NCBI RefSeq assembly: GCF_008704995.1
Contig: NZ_CP023747.1
Coordinates: 1 to 64,000 of the forward strand
Direction: 5' to 3'
Origin: Streptomyces nodosus
GTDB taxonomy: Bacteria; Actinomycetota; Actinomycetes; Streptomycetales; Streptomycetaceae
Length of the DNA: 64,000 nucleotides
The stretch's first letter is position 1, and every line of letters starts with the position of its first letter. Below are positions 35,347 to 43,553 of this stretch, piece by piece. Made by a program: the position numbers and the translations under genes. The notes under the pieces are model-generated. The model worked only from the letters and a program-made list of their open reading frames with translations. It was not told where the DNA came from and did not search any database.

Positions 35347-36650
35347 GCACCTCGCGCCCGCCCCGCGATGAGGCCGTGTACTTCGGGTCCTTCGACGCCG
35401 AGCAGTGCTGGCGTCCCGACGACCTCGCGGCTCTGCCCCAACTGCCCGATCCGATCGCCGACCGTCTCGTGGCCTGCATGGACGAGGCGCTGGTCACCGC
35501 TGCCGCTCCGGGCGACCTGCTAGTCACCCGGAGGCCGGTCAGCGAGGCACACCGCCGTGCCCTCGAGACCGCCGGGTTCGGTTGCGCGCATCGCCACGTA
35601 GGCGGCCCGGACAACACCGCCGACGTGGAGCATCAGCTTCTTGGAGCCCCTGAACTACTGTCCGAGATGGGTAGGTTCAGGAAGATATCACCCTATGCGG
35701 TCCTTCCCGGAACGACTGAGCTGGCCAAGCTGACGGGCCACACAGATGCTGTACCGCAGGGGGAGACCGTGGCCCGGGTGAACGGCAAGGCGTGGTCCAG
35801 TTGTCTGTCTGCACGCCACGGACTGCCGGGTGCCGGTCACGTCGTCTGCTCGGCGGCGGAGCTGGACGCCACGGTACGGTCCATTGCGGACCAGGGCTAC
35901 CCGGTCGTCCTTGTCAAGGACACCTACGGGGTGGCTGGGCGGGGCACCTTGGAGGTGGCCTCGGACCGGCGACTGGGCCGGCTGGTCGCACGCCTGCGTG
36001 GCCAGGAGGAACAGGGGTTGCGCGTCGAACTCGTGGTGCAACCGCGCTACGATCGCGTCGCAGACTTCTCGAGCCACCTCCACCTCGACCGTGACGGCTC
36101 CTGGCGGCTGCTCGGTGTGCAGAACCTGACCAACGCCGGCTATCGCCACGCAATATCCGGACCGGCACCGCGCGATCTCACGAGTGCACTGGTGCATCCC
36201 TCCCTCCCGGAGGTGCTGGACACCGTGGCTGGCCGACTGGCAGGCGAAGGGTACTTCGGCCCTGCATGCATCGACTCCATGGTGCTTCGGGACGGGACCT
36301 GGATCCCCATCCTGGAGGTGAACGCCCGCATGTCCATGGGCGGTCTGAACCTGCGGCTCGACGAGCGCGTGCGCGAGCACGGCCTGCGCAGTCATCTGTG
36401 GCAGCAGGATGTGACCGTCCCGGAGGGCTTCACCGTGGACCTCTTCCTGCGAGCGTTGCGCGCGGCGGGCCTGCTCTACGAGGGTGGAGGCGTTCCCGGC
36501 GTCCTCCCCCTGGTGGGCGGCTCCCTCGTGGCTCCCCGCGGGCGTCTGATCTGCGCAGCCATCTGCCCGGCGGAGTCGTTCGGCCGTGTGCGATCGAGCA
36601 CCCTGGCCGTCGCCTCGTCGGCCGGCGTCGCCCTCGTGGGGGCAGCGTGA
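35343..36650 (+). CDS. ATP-grasp ligase (PGM1-like), probable carrier loader or amide ligase
   Basis: A 435-residue enzyme of the ATP-grasp superfamily. A pre-ATP-grasp segment of about 140 residues is followed by RVNGKAWSSCL, VVLVKDTYGVAGRGT (ATP-lid glycine loop), ELVVQPRYDRVADFS and the metal motif EVNARMSMG. The last about 80 residues (GLLYEGGGVPGVLPLVGG ... APRGRLICAAI) resemble the C-terminal domain of the pheganomycin peptide ligase PGM1. ATP-grasp enzymes activate a carboxylate as acyl phosphate. In butirosin biosynthesis one (BtrJ) loads glutamate on an ACP, a useful parallel. It is GTGA-coupled at both ends. Confidence 0.85.
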   Translation: MSTSRPPRDEAVYFGSFDAEQCWRPDDLAALPQLPDPIADRLVACMDEALVTAAAPGDLLVTRRPVSEAHRRALETAGFGCAHRHVGGPDNTADVEHQLLGAPELLSEMGRFRKISPYAVLPGTTELAKLTGHTDAVPQGETVARVNGKAWSSCLSARHGLPGAGHVVCSAAELDATVRSIADQGYPVVLVKDTYGVAGRGTLEVASDRRLGRLVARLRGQEEQGLRVELVVQPRYDRVADFSSHLHLDRDGSWRLLGVQNLTNAGYRHAISGPAPRDLTSALVHPSLPEVLDTVAGRLAGEGYFGPACIDSMVLRDGTWIPILEVNARMSMGGLNLRLDERVREHGLRSHLWQQDVTVPEGFTVDLFLRALRAAGLLYEGGGVPGVLPLVGGSLVAPRGRLICAAICPAESFGRVRSSTLAVASSAGVALVGAA

Positions 36651-37657
36651 CCTGGGGCATCGGCCTGATCGGTGCCACCGGCATCGCGGTGCGTGCGGTG
36701 ATCGCCCCGAGCCGTGGACGGCGCGACATCGCCGTGCGTGCCGTGGCGGCGCTCGACAGGGACCGCGCGACGGCGTTCGGGCAGCGGCACGGCGTCAGGG
36801 CTCTGCCGCATTACGAGGACGTGGTGGCAGCAGAGGACATCGACATCGTCTACATCTCACTGCACAACTCCGCGCACGCCCGCTGGGCGCAACGTGCCGC
36901 CTCCGCGGGCAAGACGGTGCTCGTCGAGAAGCCCCTGTGCCTGAGCCTCGCGGAGTGTGACGCGCTGCGGGACGCCGAACGTCTGCACGGAGGGCGGACA
37001 CTAGAGGCGCTCCCCACCCTGCGCCATCCCTGGCACGGTGTCGTACGGCACATGCTGGATGCAGGAAGGTTCGGTCGGCTGCACGGTGTGCGCAGCCGGT
37101 TCGCGTTCCAGGTACCTGCCCCCGGCGGCTACCGCTTGCGGCCCGAGCTCGGCGGCGGAATCTTTCTGGACTCGGCGAGCTACTGGCTCCAGGCGCTCCA
37201 GGACACCGTCGGGCTGCCTCCCTCTGGCGGCATCGGCACGGCACAGTGCACAGAGCTGCGCGGCGTCGACCATGCCTTCGAGGCGGAGCTGCCCCTCCTG
37301 GGCGAGGCAAAGGCCGTCCTGTCATGTTCCTTCTCCGCACATCACACCGCCGAACACGTCTTCGAGTTCGACGAAGCACACGTGCGCGTCCGCGGGGTCC
37401 TCCTGCCCACTGCGGGCGCGGTGCCGCTGAACGTCGCCGTGCGCACCACGACGGGACACACGGAGATCACGCGCACGGAACCAGTGTCGTACTACGAACG
37501 GCAACTCGACCGCGTAGCCGACCTGATGAGCGGCCGCGCAGGGCACTGGGGTGCGCAGTTGGCGGCGGCCCGGCCAAGGATCGCCACGATGGAAGGCATT
37601 CACCGGACGGCGCGGCGCGAGGTCCGCGCCGGCGTCTTCGACATGGAGCACACATGA
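36647..37657 (+). CDS. Gfo/Idh/MocA-family oxidoreductase
   Basis: A 336-residue dehydrogenase with an N-terminal Rossmann fold (IGLIGATGIAVRAVI), VYISLHNSAHARWA, the VEKPLCL loop, and the C-terminal segment ELGGGIFLDSASYWLQ. The glycine motif reads GxxGxxG-like with Ala substitutions. Family members oxidise a sugar or cyclitol hydroxyl with NAD(P). The GTG at 36647 overlaps the ATP-grasp stop (GTGA) and the stop overlaps the kinase start (ATGA). It is clearly different from the Gfo/Idh protein at 9.1-10.3 kb. Confidence 0.88.
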   Translation: MTWGIGLIGATGIAVRAVIAPSRGRRDIAVRAVAALDRDRATAFGQRHGVRALPHYEDVVAAEDIDIVYISLHNSAHARWAQRAASAGKTVLVEKPLCLSLAECDALRDAERLHGGRTLEALPTLRHPWHGVVRHMLDAGRFGRLHGVRSRFAFQVPAPGGYRLRPELGGGIFLDSASYWLQALQDTVGLPPSGGIGTAQCTELRGVDHAFEAELPLLGEAKAVLSCSFSAHHTAEHVFEFDEAHVRVRGVLLPTAGAVPLNVAVRTTTGHTEITRTEPVSYYERQLDRVADLMSGRAGHWGAQLAAARPRIATMEGIHRTARREVRAGVFDMEHT

Positions 37658-38670
37658 GTCCTGAGGACCTCGACCCGTCGGTCACCGCCGTGCTCACGGC
37701 GGTCTCGGTCACACCGGCGGATGTGGTGGAGTGTACGCCGCTGGCCGGAGGCACGTACAACTCCCTACTGCGCCTGGTGCTGCGGGACGGGCGGCGGTGG
37801 GTCGTGAAACGGCCGCCGTCCGCAGGCAGCGGGGCGACACTGCGGTACGAGCACAACCTGCTGCGCGGCGAGACCGAGTACTACAGGGCGGCGCGGCATG
37901 TGCCGGGTGTACCGCTGCCCCGGTTGGTCCACACGGAAACCGGCGGTAAGCCACCGATCGTGTCGGGACTCATCATGACCGAGCTTCCCGGTGTCCCGTG
38001 GAACGAGGCCGACGCGTCCCTGGCACCCGGGGAACGGGCGCGGCTCCGTGCGGAGCTGGGTGGAGTCGTCGCCCGGCTGCACACCGCGACGGGGCCGGAG
38101 TTCGGCTATCCCGCCTGGCCGTTCGGCCCGTCGGCCGCCGACTGGAGGGGCACCTTCACCGCCATGACCGACGCCGTCCTGGACGATGCGGAGCGCTACG
38201 GAGTACAGCTTCCCCAGCCCGTGGAGCAGGTTCGGGAGATGATCGCCGAGACCGGGGACGTGCTGACCGAGGTGACCCGCCCCGCCCTGGTCCACTTCGA
38301 TCTGTGGCAGGGAAACCTGCTGCTCGACGGCACGCCGGGGGCCAGGATCCTTAGTGGAGTGATAGACGCGGAGCGCATGTTCTGGGGCGACCCGGTAGCC
38401 GAGTTCGTCTCCCTCGCACTGTTCGATGACATCGAGCAGGACGACGCCTTCTTGACCGGATACGCGGCAGCCGGAGGCGATGCCACGTTCACCGACTCCG
38501 TACGCCTGCGCCTTCACCTGTACCGCTGCTACCTGTACCTGATCATGCTGGTCGAGGCGGTGCCCCGGCGCTATCCCCGGGAACAGTTGGCCTGGACCCG
38601 GCAGCACGTCGGGGGCCACCTGTCGGTAAGTCTCGACGCGGTGGCGTCCGCCCTGGCCGGTCGACCGTGA
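37654..38670 (+). CDS. Aminoglycoside-phosphotransferase-fold kinase
   Basis: A 338-residue APH/choline-kinase-fold protein. It has a nucleotide loop (LAGGTYNSLLRLVL), the VVKRP lysine, the catalytic Brenner motif HFDLWQGN (His214, Asp216, Asn221) and the metal IDAE (Asp238). It may phosphorylate a biosynthetic sugar/cyclitol or inactivate the product in the producer cell. The presence inside a tightly coupled biosynthetic operon favours a biosynthetic or self-resistance role. The start overlaps the previous stop (ATGA) and the end overlaps the next start (GTGA). Confidence 0.85.
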   Translation: MSPEDLDPSVTAVLTAVSVTPADVVECTPLAGGTYNSLLRLVLRDGRRWVVKRPPSAGSGATLRYEHNLLRGETEYYRAARHVPGVPLPRLVHTETGGKPPIVSGLIMTELPGVPWNEADASLAPGERARLRAELGGVVARLHTATGPEFGYPAWPFGPSAADWRGTFTAMTDAVLDDAERYGVQLPQPVEQVREMIAETGDVLTEVTRPALVHFDLWQGNLLLDGTPGARILSGVIDAERMFWGDPVAEFVSLALFDDIEQDDAFLTGYAAAGGDATFTDSVRLRLHLYRCYLYLIMLVEAVPRRYPREQLAWTRQHVGGHLSVSLDAVASALAGRP

Positions 38671-39764
38671 TCGCGATGCTGACCTCGGGCGTGGCCCTCG
38701 GCGTCCACGTACCGGGTCTGCTGCTCGCTTCCCGCCTGGAGGAACGCGGAGCGGAAGCCGTCGTGGAGGTGATCGAGCGACTGCTTCCCGATGACCGGCT
38801 CCGCATGATCGAGGCGTCCCGCAGCGTGTTCCACCGGGACTTCCGCGTCGCACGAGTGGGCCAGCGCCTCGCTTCCGACCCGGCCCAGGCCGTCGACGAC
38901 TCGGCGCTCGTCGCGTTGCACCGGCGCTGGACGGGACTCGGCGTGCGTCGCGTGGTGGTGTTCTCCGGTTTCTGGCTGGGCGCGCTGCGACGCTTGTCCG
39001 CGATGAGCCTGCGGCTTCCGGAAGTGACCGTGTGCCACGTCGACTCCGTGGACTCCCCGTCCTTCCGCCGCGCCGGTCCCGCTGCGGCCGACACGGAGGT
39101 GATCAGGCTCGCCTCGTCGGTCACCGGCGACCTGCCGTACACAATCCCGGTCACACACCGCCCGCCGGTGCCGTGGGCCGAACGCGGCAGGCGGCTCCTC
39201 GTTCACGGCGGCGGCTGGGGTATGGGCACCTATCGAGAGCGCGCAGCAGACCTCGCTGCTGCCGGGCATGTTCTCAACCTCGTCGTGCACGAGCCGGAGG
39301 AAGCCGCATCCGCGCCCGTGGGAACGCGCGCGTACCTGATGGATCCGTCCTGGCACCCATGGCACGACGACGGCTATCCGCCGTTGGGCCTCCTCGCACC
39401 AGGACGGGATCCCGACACGGTGGAATACCGACGCGGCACCTCCCACCACTCCTCATTCGACCTGGCCCGCGAGGCGACGGCCATGATCAGCAAACCCGGC
39501 GGCGGTACCCTCCTGGACTCCCTGTGGTCCGCCACGCCCCTCGTCCTGCTCGAACCCTCGGGACAGCACGAGGAGCACAACGCCCGCCTCTGGTGCAACC
39601 TGGGCTTCGGCGTTCGGTACGAGCAGTGGCGGAACGCCGGTTTCGATCCCGAGTACCTGCGCCCACGGCATGAGGCCCTGCTCGCTGCCGCCGCGGGACC
39701 GGGGCGCCCGCGCGACGTGACGGAGGTGCTCTGCACCCGGGAAGGATCCTCATGTATGCGATGA
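38667..39764 (+). CDS. GT-B fold glycosyltransferase (GT28/UGT-like)
   Basis: A 365-residue protein with a short N-terminal domain (MLTSGVALGVHVPGLLLASRL) and a C-terminal nucleotide-sugar site containing ISKPGGGTLLDSLWSATPLVLLEP (275-281 core), the pattern of MurG and UDP-sugar transferases. The N-terminal half diverges from known families I can name. The most likely role is attaching a nucleotide-activated sugar during assembly of the operon product. The possible donors include products of rmlAB nearby. GTG 38667 overlaps the kinase stop, and the end overlaps the next gene by 13 bp. Confidence 0.75.
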   Translation: MIAMLTSGVALGVHVPGLLLASRLEERGAEAVVEVIERLLPDDRLRMIEASRSVFHRDFRVARVGQRLASDPAQAVDDSALVALHRRWTGLGVRRVVVFSGFWLGALRRLSAMSLRLPEVTVCHVDSVDSPSFRRAGPAAADTEVIRLASSVTGDLPYTIPVTHRPPVPWAERGRRLLVHGGGWGMGTYRERAADLAAAGHVLNLVVHEPEEAASAPVGTRAYLMDPSWHPWHDDGYPPLGLLAPGRDPDTVEYRRGTSHHSSFDLAREATAMISKPGGGTLLDSLWSATPLVLLEPSGQHEEHNARLWCNLGFGVRYEQWRNAGFDPEYLRPRHEALLAAAAGPGRPRDVTEVLCTREGSSCMR

Positions 39765-41140
39765 AACTGGTCGAAGTCGATCGCGGGGCGGCGCTGAGGG
39801 CGTCCTTCACCCAGGAGGAACGGCTGGCCACCGGACGGGACGTGCACCTCCAGAACAACATCCTGGCCCTCGGCTGTCTCGTCGAAGGCCCGCTGGACAC
39901 GGGACGGCTTCGGCAAGCGTTCGTGGCCCTCCAGGAACGTCACGAGAGCTTGCGCCTCATCTTCCCCAGGGGCCCCGAGCTAGCGGTGGATTCCGCTGCG
40001 TTGCGCACAGCCGACAACGCAGGCTTCCGCGTCGTCGAAGCCGGGACCGACGACCCCGCCGCCGGTCTCCAACAGGCCAAGGCCCTGGTCGCCGAGGCTG
40101 CCGAGGTGCCCTTCGACCTAGCGAACGGCCCGCTCCTGCGACTGCTGTGCGTGCGGATCTCCCCGGCGCTGCACCTGGTGGGATGCGTGGTCGACCACAT
40201 CATCGTCGACGGCGAGTCTTGCCGGATCATGGCAGAGGACCTGTTCAGGCTCTACGCGGCGGATGCGGTCGACTCAGCGACTCTGCCGGCCATCAACACC
40301 CAGTTCCTCGACTTCGCCCACTCCGAGCGTCTCCACCTGCGGGGACGAACCCTCGACAGGCTTCTGTCGTACTGGCGCCGCAAGCTTGACGGAGTCGGCG
40401 CGATTCCCCGTTCCCACCTGCGCGATCCGGCGGCTGACGAGGATCGGCCCATGGCCAGCCGCCAACTTCTGGTACGCCGCGCCGTGATCGAACCGTCGTC
40501 GTGCACTCGGCTACGACAGGCCGCGCGGCAGCAACGCGTGACCCTGACGGCCGTGTCCGCCGCCGCTCTGAAGGATGTCGTCCGCCGACGCCGTCTGGCC
40601 CTCGGCATGAACCCGGACCAGGCCGGCGACGTGGCCGTCATGGGTTCGATCAGCAACCGCCACCGCAGTGACGTGGTTCACTCGGTCGGTTACTTCGCCA
40701 CACCATGCGTCCTGCGTACCGACCTGAGCGACGCGCCGCCCTTCACCGAACTCGTACGTCGTGAGACCGGAACGCTCCTCGGCACACTCCGACACCAGGA
40801 GTTGCCGCATGCCCTGATGACGCGGGAACTCGACCCTGAGCGCTATGGAGTGCGTCACCGGGTCGGTTCCGGGGCGGTGCCGGAGTACGTCAATTTCGAC
40901 GTGTCGGAGGCCGGAACTGGTTGGTCCTTCACCGACGAGGCCCTGCGGGTGACGATGATCCGGATCCCGCGCAACGAGGTACCTCGGGGAGGGGTGCGGT
41001 TGCTCGTGCGGGACGAGAGGGAGCGTGTCCTGGTGGAACTACGCACGGACGCTTCCCGGTACGGCCCACAGTGGGCGGACACGTTCCTGGCCGATTACAT
41101 GGACCTAATCAAGGAATTCACCGAGCAGGCCAACACGTAG
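39752..41140 (+). CDS. Free-standing condensation-domain enzyme (NRPS C-domain family)
   Basis: A 462-residue protein with the fold of an NRPS condensation domain. The active-site motif reads DHIIVDG (148-154): the second, catalytic His and the Asp/Gly are kept, while the first His of HHxxxDG is Asp. Later blocks (VGYFATPCVLRTDLS, NFDVSEAGTGWSF) fit the family. Stand-alone C domains transfer a carrier-bound acyl group to an amine or alcohol acceptor, so it is the natural partner of the ACP. ATG 39752 has AAGGAT; an ATG nine bases later would give an ATGA overlap instead. It is the last gene of the operon. Confidence 0.88.
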   Translation: MYAMKLVEVDRGAALRASFTQEERLATGRDVHLQNNILALGCLVEGPLDTGRLRQAFVALQERHESLRLIFPRGPELAVDSAALRTADNAGFRVVEAGTDDPAAGLQQAKALVAEAAEVPFDLANGPLLRLLCVRISPALHLVGCVVDHIIVDGESCRIMAEDLFRLYAADAVDSATLPAINTQFLDFAHSERLHLRGRTLDRLLSYWRRKLDGVGAIPRSHLRDPAADEDRPMASRQLLVRRAVIEPSSCTRLRQAARQQRVTLTAVSAAALKDVVRRRRLALGMNPDQAGDVAVMGSISNRHRSDVVHSVGYFATPCVLRTDLSDAPPFTELVRRETGTLLGTLRHQELPHALMTRELDPERYGVRHRVGSGAVPEYVNFDVSEAGTGWSFTDEALRVTMIRIPRNEVPRGGVRLLVRDERERVLVELRTDASRYGPQWADTFLADYMDLIKEFTEQANT

Positions 41141-41194
41141 CACCGAAACACTACGGCGACATCACCTTCAGGAACCGGCAGAGAGATCCTTGCT

Positions 41195-41383
41195 GATGAC
41201 GGCGCTCCGACGCAGTTGAAGCAGCGTTCGACGGTGTTGCGTCGGCGGTAGGTCCCCGGTCGAACCGCGACGAACGGCCGCCATCATGGCGCCAGCCGAC
41301 GTCTTCCACGACCAGTTTCCCGGCCTGCCGCGACAGAAGTGGAACGCGGCTCGTGCGGGGGCGCCAACGGTCGGCGGATCCAC
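41195..41383 (-). pseudogene. IS4/IS5-family transposase relic
   Basis: The minus strand contains RFDRGPTYRRRNTVERCFN, the conserved YRRRNTVERCFNRLK block of IS5-superfamily transposases, near 41.2-41.3 kb. Flanking frames do not continue. It lies in the 486-bp gap between the condensation gene and the ABC genes. Confidence 0.55.
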
Positions 41384-41626
41384 AGCCTCGGCGAGATCAG
41401 ACGACTGGTCGCCCGGCTCACCGGCCGCCGTCCTACCCTGTCGACCATGTCCCGCACTGGTCGACAGGGCGCTGCAAACGGCGGTGCCAGGCGCGACCGA
41501 GTCACCGCGAACAACGCGGGTACAGCCCTTGAAGCGGCCCTGGGGCGGGCCCCGGCCCGATCGAACCTTGTCGCGCCTGGCTGCCGGTTCGGGTCGACAC
41601 GGACGGAAGGAACAGCTCTTTTCCGG

Positions 41627-42508
41627 TCAGCCCTTGACGGCTCCCGCCGTCAGCCCGGACACCACCGCACGCCGGAAGACGAGGACGAGGAGGGCGATGG
41701 GCAGCATCGCCACGGTCGACGCGGCGAAGATCGTCCCATACGGCGTGGTGAACTGGCCTCCGAAGAGTGCGATCCCGACCGGGATGGTGCGGTAGCGGTC
41801 CTCGCTGTTCAGCGTTAGCGCGATCAGAAACTCCGTCCACGAGGCTACGAAGGTGAAGATCCCCGCTGTGAAGATGCCAGGGGTGGCCTGAGGCAGGATC
41901 ACTGACACCACGGTGCGCAGCGGCGACGCGCCGTCCATCCTCGCGACCTCTTCCATCTCCTTGGGAATGGAGATGAAGTAGTTGCGCAGGATCCAGATGG
42001 CAAAGGGCAGTGTCATGGCGGTGTAGGCCAGGATGAGCCCCTGGTAGCTGTTCAGCCAGCCGATACCTCGCATGAGGAGGTATAACGGCGCGGCCAGAGC
42101 CACGGCCGGGAACAAAGAGATCATCAACAGGCTGACCATGATGCCGTTGCGTCCACGCAGGGGGAGCCGACCCAGGGCGTACCCGGCACCGATCCCCAGC
42201 AGGAGGACCAGGACGGTGGTGGCCACCGCGACGATTACTGACGTCTCGATGTAAGTGCCGAAGTCGTAGGTCGAGAATGCGGTGCTGTACTGGCTCCCTG
42301 TCGGGGCGTGCGGGAACAGGTTGGCCGTGGCGACTTCCCTGGTGCCCTTCAGAGACGTCGCGACCAGCCAGTACAGCGGGAGCGACACGAAGAGGACGAC
42401 CAGGAGGACTGACAGGTTAGTGCCGTTCACGTACCGGGCACGCCTACGCGAATGGAATTTCGGCGACGTTGCGGTCCGTGGGGTCACCGCTGCACCGTGG
42501 GACGTCAT
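41627..42508 (-). CDS. Carbohydrate ABC importer permease, MalG type
   Basis: A 293-residue inner-membrane protein with about six hydrophobic segments and the EAA loop EEVARMDGASPLRTVVSVILPQATPGI that docks to the ATPase. The ATG at 42508 has a strong AGGAGGAG and follows the partner permease stop by one base. It is the last gene of the binding protein-permease-permease operon. No ATPase gene is present; in Streptomyces a shared MsiK-type ATPase usually energises such importers. Confidence 0.93.
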   Translation of the reverse strand: MTSHGAAVTPRTATSPKFHSRRRARYVNGTNLSVLLVVLFVSLPLYWLVATSLKGTREVATANLFPHAPTGSQYSTAFSTYDFGTYIETSVIVAVATTVLVLLLGIGAGYALGRLPLRGRNGIMVSLLMISLFPAVALAAPLYLLMRGIGWLNSYQGLILAYTAMTLPFAIWILRNYFISIPKEMEEVARMDGASPLRTVVSVILPQATPGIFTAGIFTFVASWTEFLIALTLNSEDRYRTIPVGIALFGGQFTTPYGTIFAASTVAMLPIALLVLVFRRAVVSGLTAGAVKG

Positions 42509-42509
42509 G

Positions 42510-43487
42510 TCAGATCTCCTCCTGTCCGACCTGCGAGCGGAACACTTTGAGAAACAGCAGGCAGCCGATCAGCACGATCACCGCCGTGCTGGTCGCGACA
42601 GCGGCTCCGGGGCCGAATTTGAGATCGACGAAGAGGACTTGGTAACCCAAGAGCGCCAGCGATTCAGTGCTGTTCCCAGGCCCTCCGTTGGTCAGCACGT
42701 AAGGCAGGTCAAACAGGCCGAAAGCCTGGAGAATGCGGAACATCACCGCGATAGACAGCGTCGGACGCATCAGCGGGAACCGGATGTGCCAGAAAATCTG
42801 CCAGCCGTTGGCACCGTCCATCCGGCCGGCCTCCATAACGTCGCCGGGTAACATGACCAGGCCGGCCAGGATAATGACGGCGACGAACGGTGTCGTCTTC
42901 CAGATATCTGCGACGGCCATACCCACGGTGGCCCCCAACGGCGTGCCGAGTACGTTGATGTCGTGCCCGAAGAGGGGGCTCAGGGCGGCGTTGAGTACTC
43001 CGTAGACGCCGTTGTAGATGTAGTCCCAGAGTTCGGCGGATATCACACTGACGATCGCCCAGGGCATCAGGAGCAGAGTCATCATCCATCCGCGTCCGGA
43101 CTTGAGGCGTTCCAGGACCAACGCGATCAGCATTCCCGCGATGATCTCAGCGAAAACCGTACCGATGGTGTAAAGGACCGTGAAATAAAGGGAATGCCAG
43201 TAACGGTCCGCGTGAAAGAGGATTGAGTAGTTGTCGAACGTCAAACCACTTAGGTGGAATCCACTGACTGTGGCATTGACATTACTCAGCGACATCACCA
43301 CGGAGAAGACGATCGGGAACACCATGACACCGGCGACGACGAGCAGGGACGGCGCGGAGAAAGCCCAGCCAGCCGACACCATGTGCCGTTCCGCACGGCC
43401 GGCCGGAGGTGACTGGTGCTGTGGCTGGGGACGCGTTTTCTGGGGTTGTTGCTCAGGAAGCACTTTCTCGACTGGAGCGACTGTCAT
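42510..43487 (-). CDS. Carbohydrate ABC importer permease, MalF type
   Basis: A 325-residue membrane protein with an N-terminal cytosolic glutamine/proline-rich stretch, then about six transmembrane segments and the EAA loop MEAGRMDGANGWQIFWHIRFPLMRP. The ATG at 43487 follows GAGGTG. It pairs with the downstream MalG-type permease, almost touching it. The organisation resembles the acarbose-cluster importers used to take metabolised product back into the cell, but the ligand is unknown. Confidence 0.93.
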   Translation of the reverse strand: MTVAPVEKVLPEQQPQKTRPQPQHQSPPAGRAERHMVSAGWAFSAPSLLVVAGVMVFPIVFSVVMSLSNVNATVSGFHLSGLTFDNYSILFHADRYWHSLYFTVLYTIGTVFAEIIAGMLIALVLERLKSGRGWMMTLLLMPWAIVSVISAELWDYIYNGVYGVLNAALSPLFGHDINVLGTPLGATVGMAVADIWKTTPFVAVIILAGLVMLPGDVMEAGRMDGANGWQIFWHIRFPLMRPTLSIAVMFRILQAFGLFDLPYVLTNGGPGNSTESLALLGYQVLFVDLKFGPGAAVATSTAVIVLIGCLLFLKVFRSQVGQEEI

Positions 43488-43553
43488 GACAACACCTCGG
43501 GAAGATTTCGTCGATCGGCGGAAGGAACGTGAAGCCGGGCCCCCCGGGCAGGG

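Noticed and set aside
36266..37657. Longer Gfo/Idh reading frame starting inside the ATP-grasp gene
   Set aside because: The first 127 residues are an out-of-frame shadow; the GTGA junction at 36647 fits the Rossmann start.
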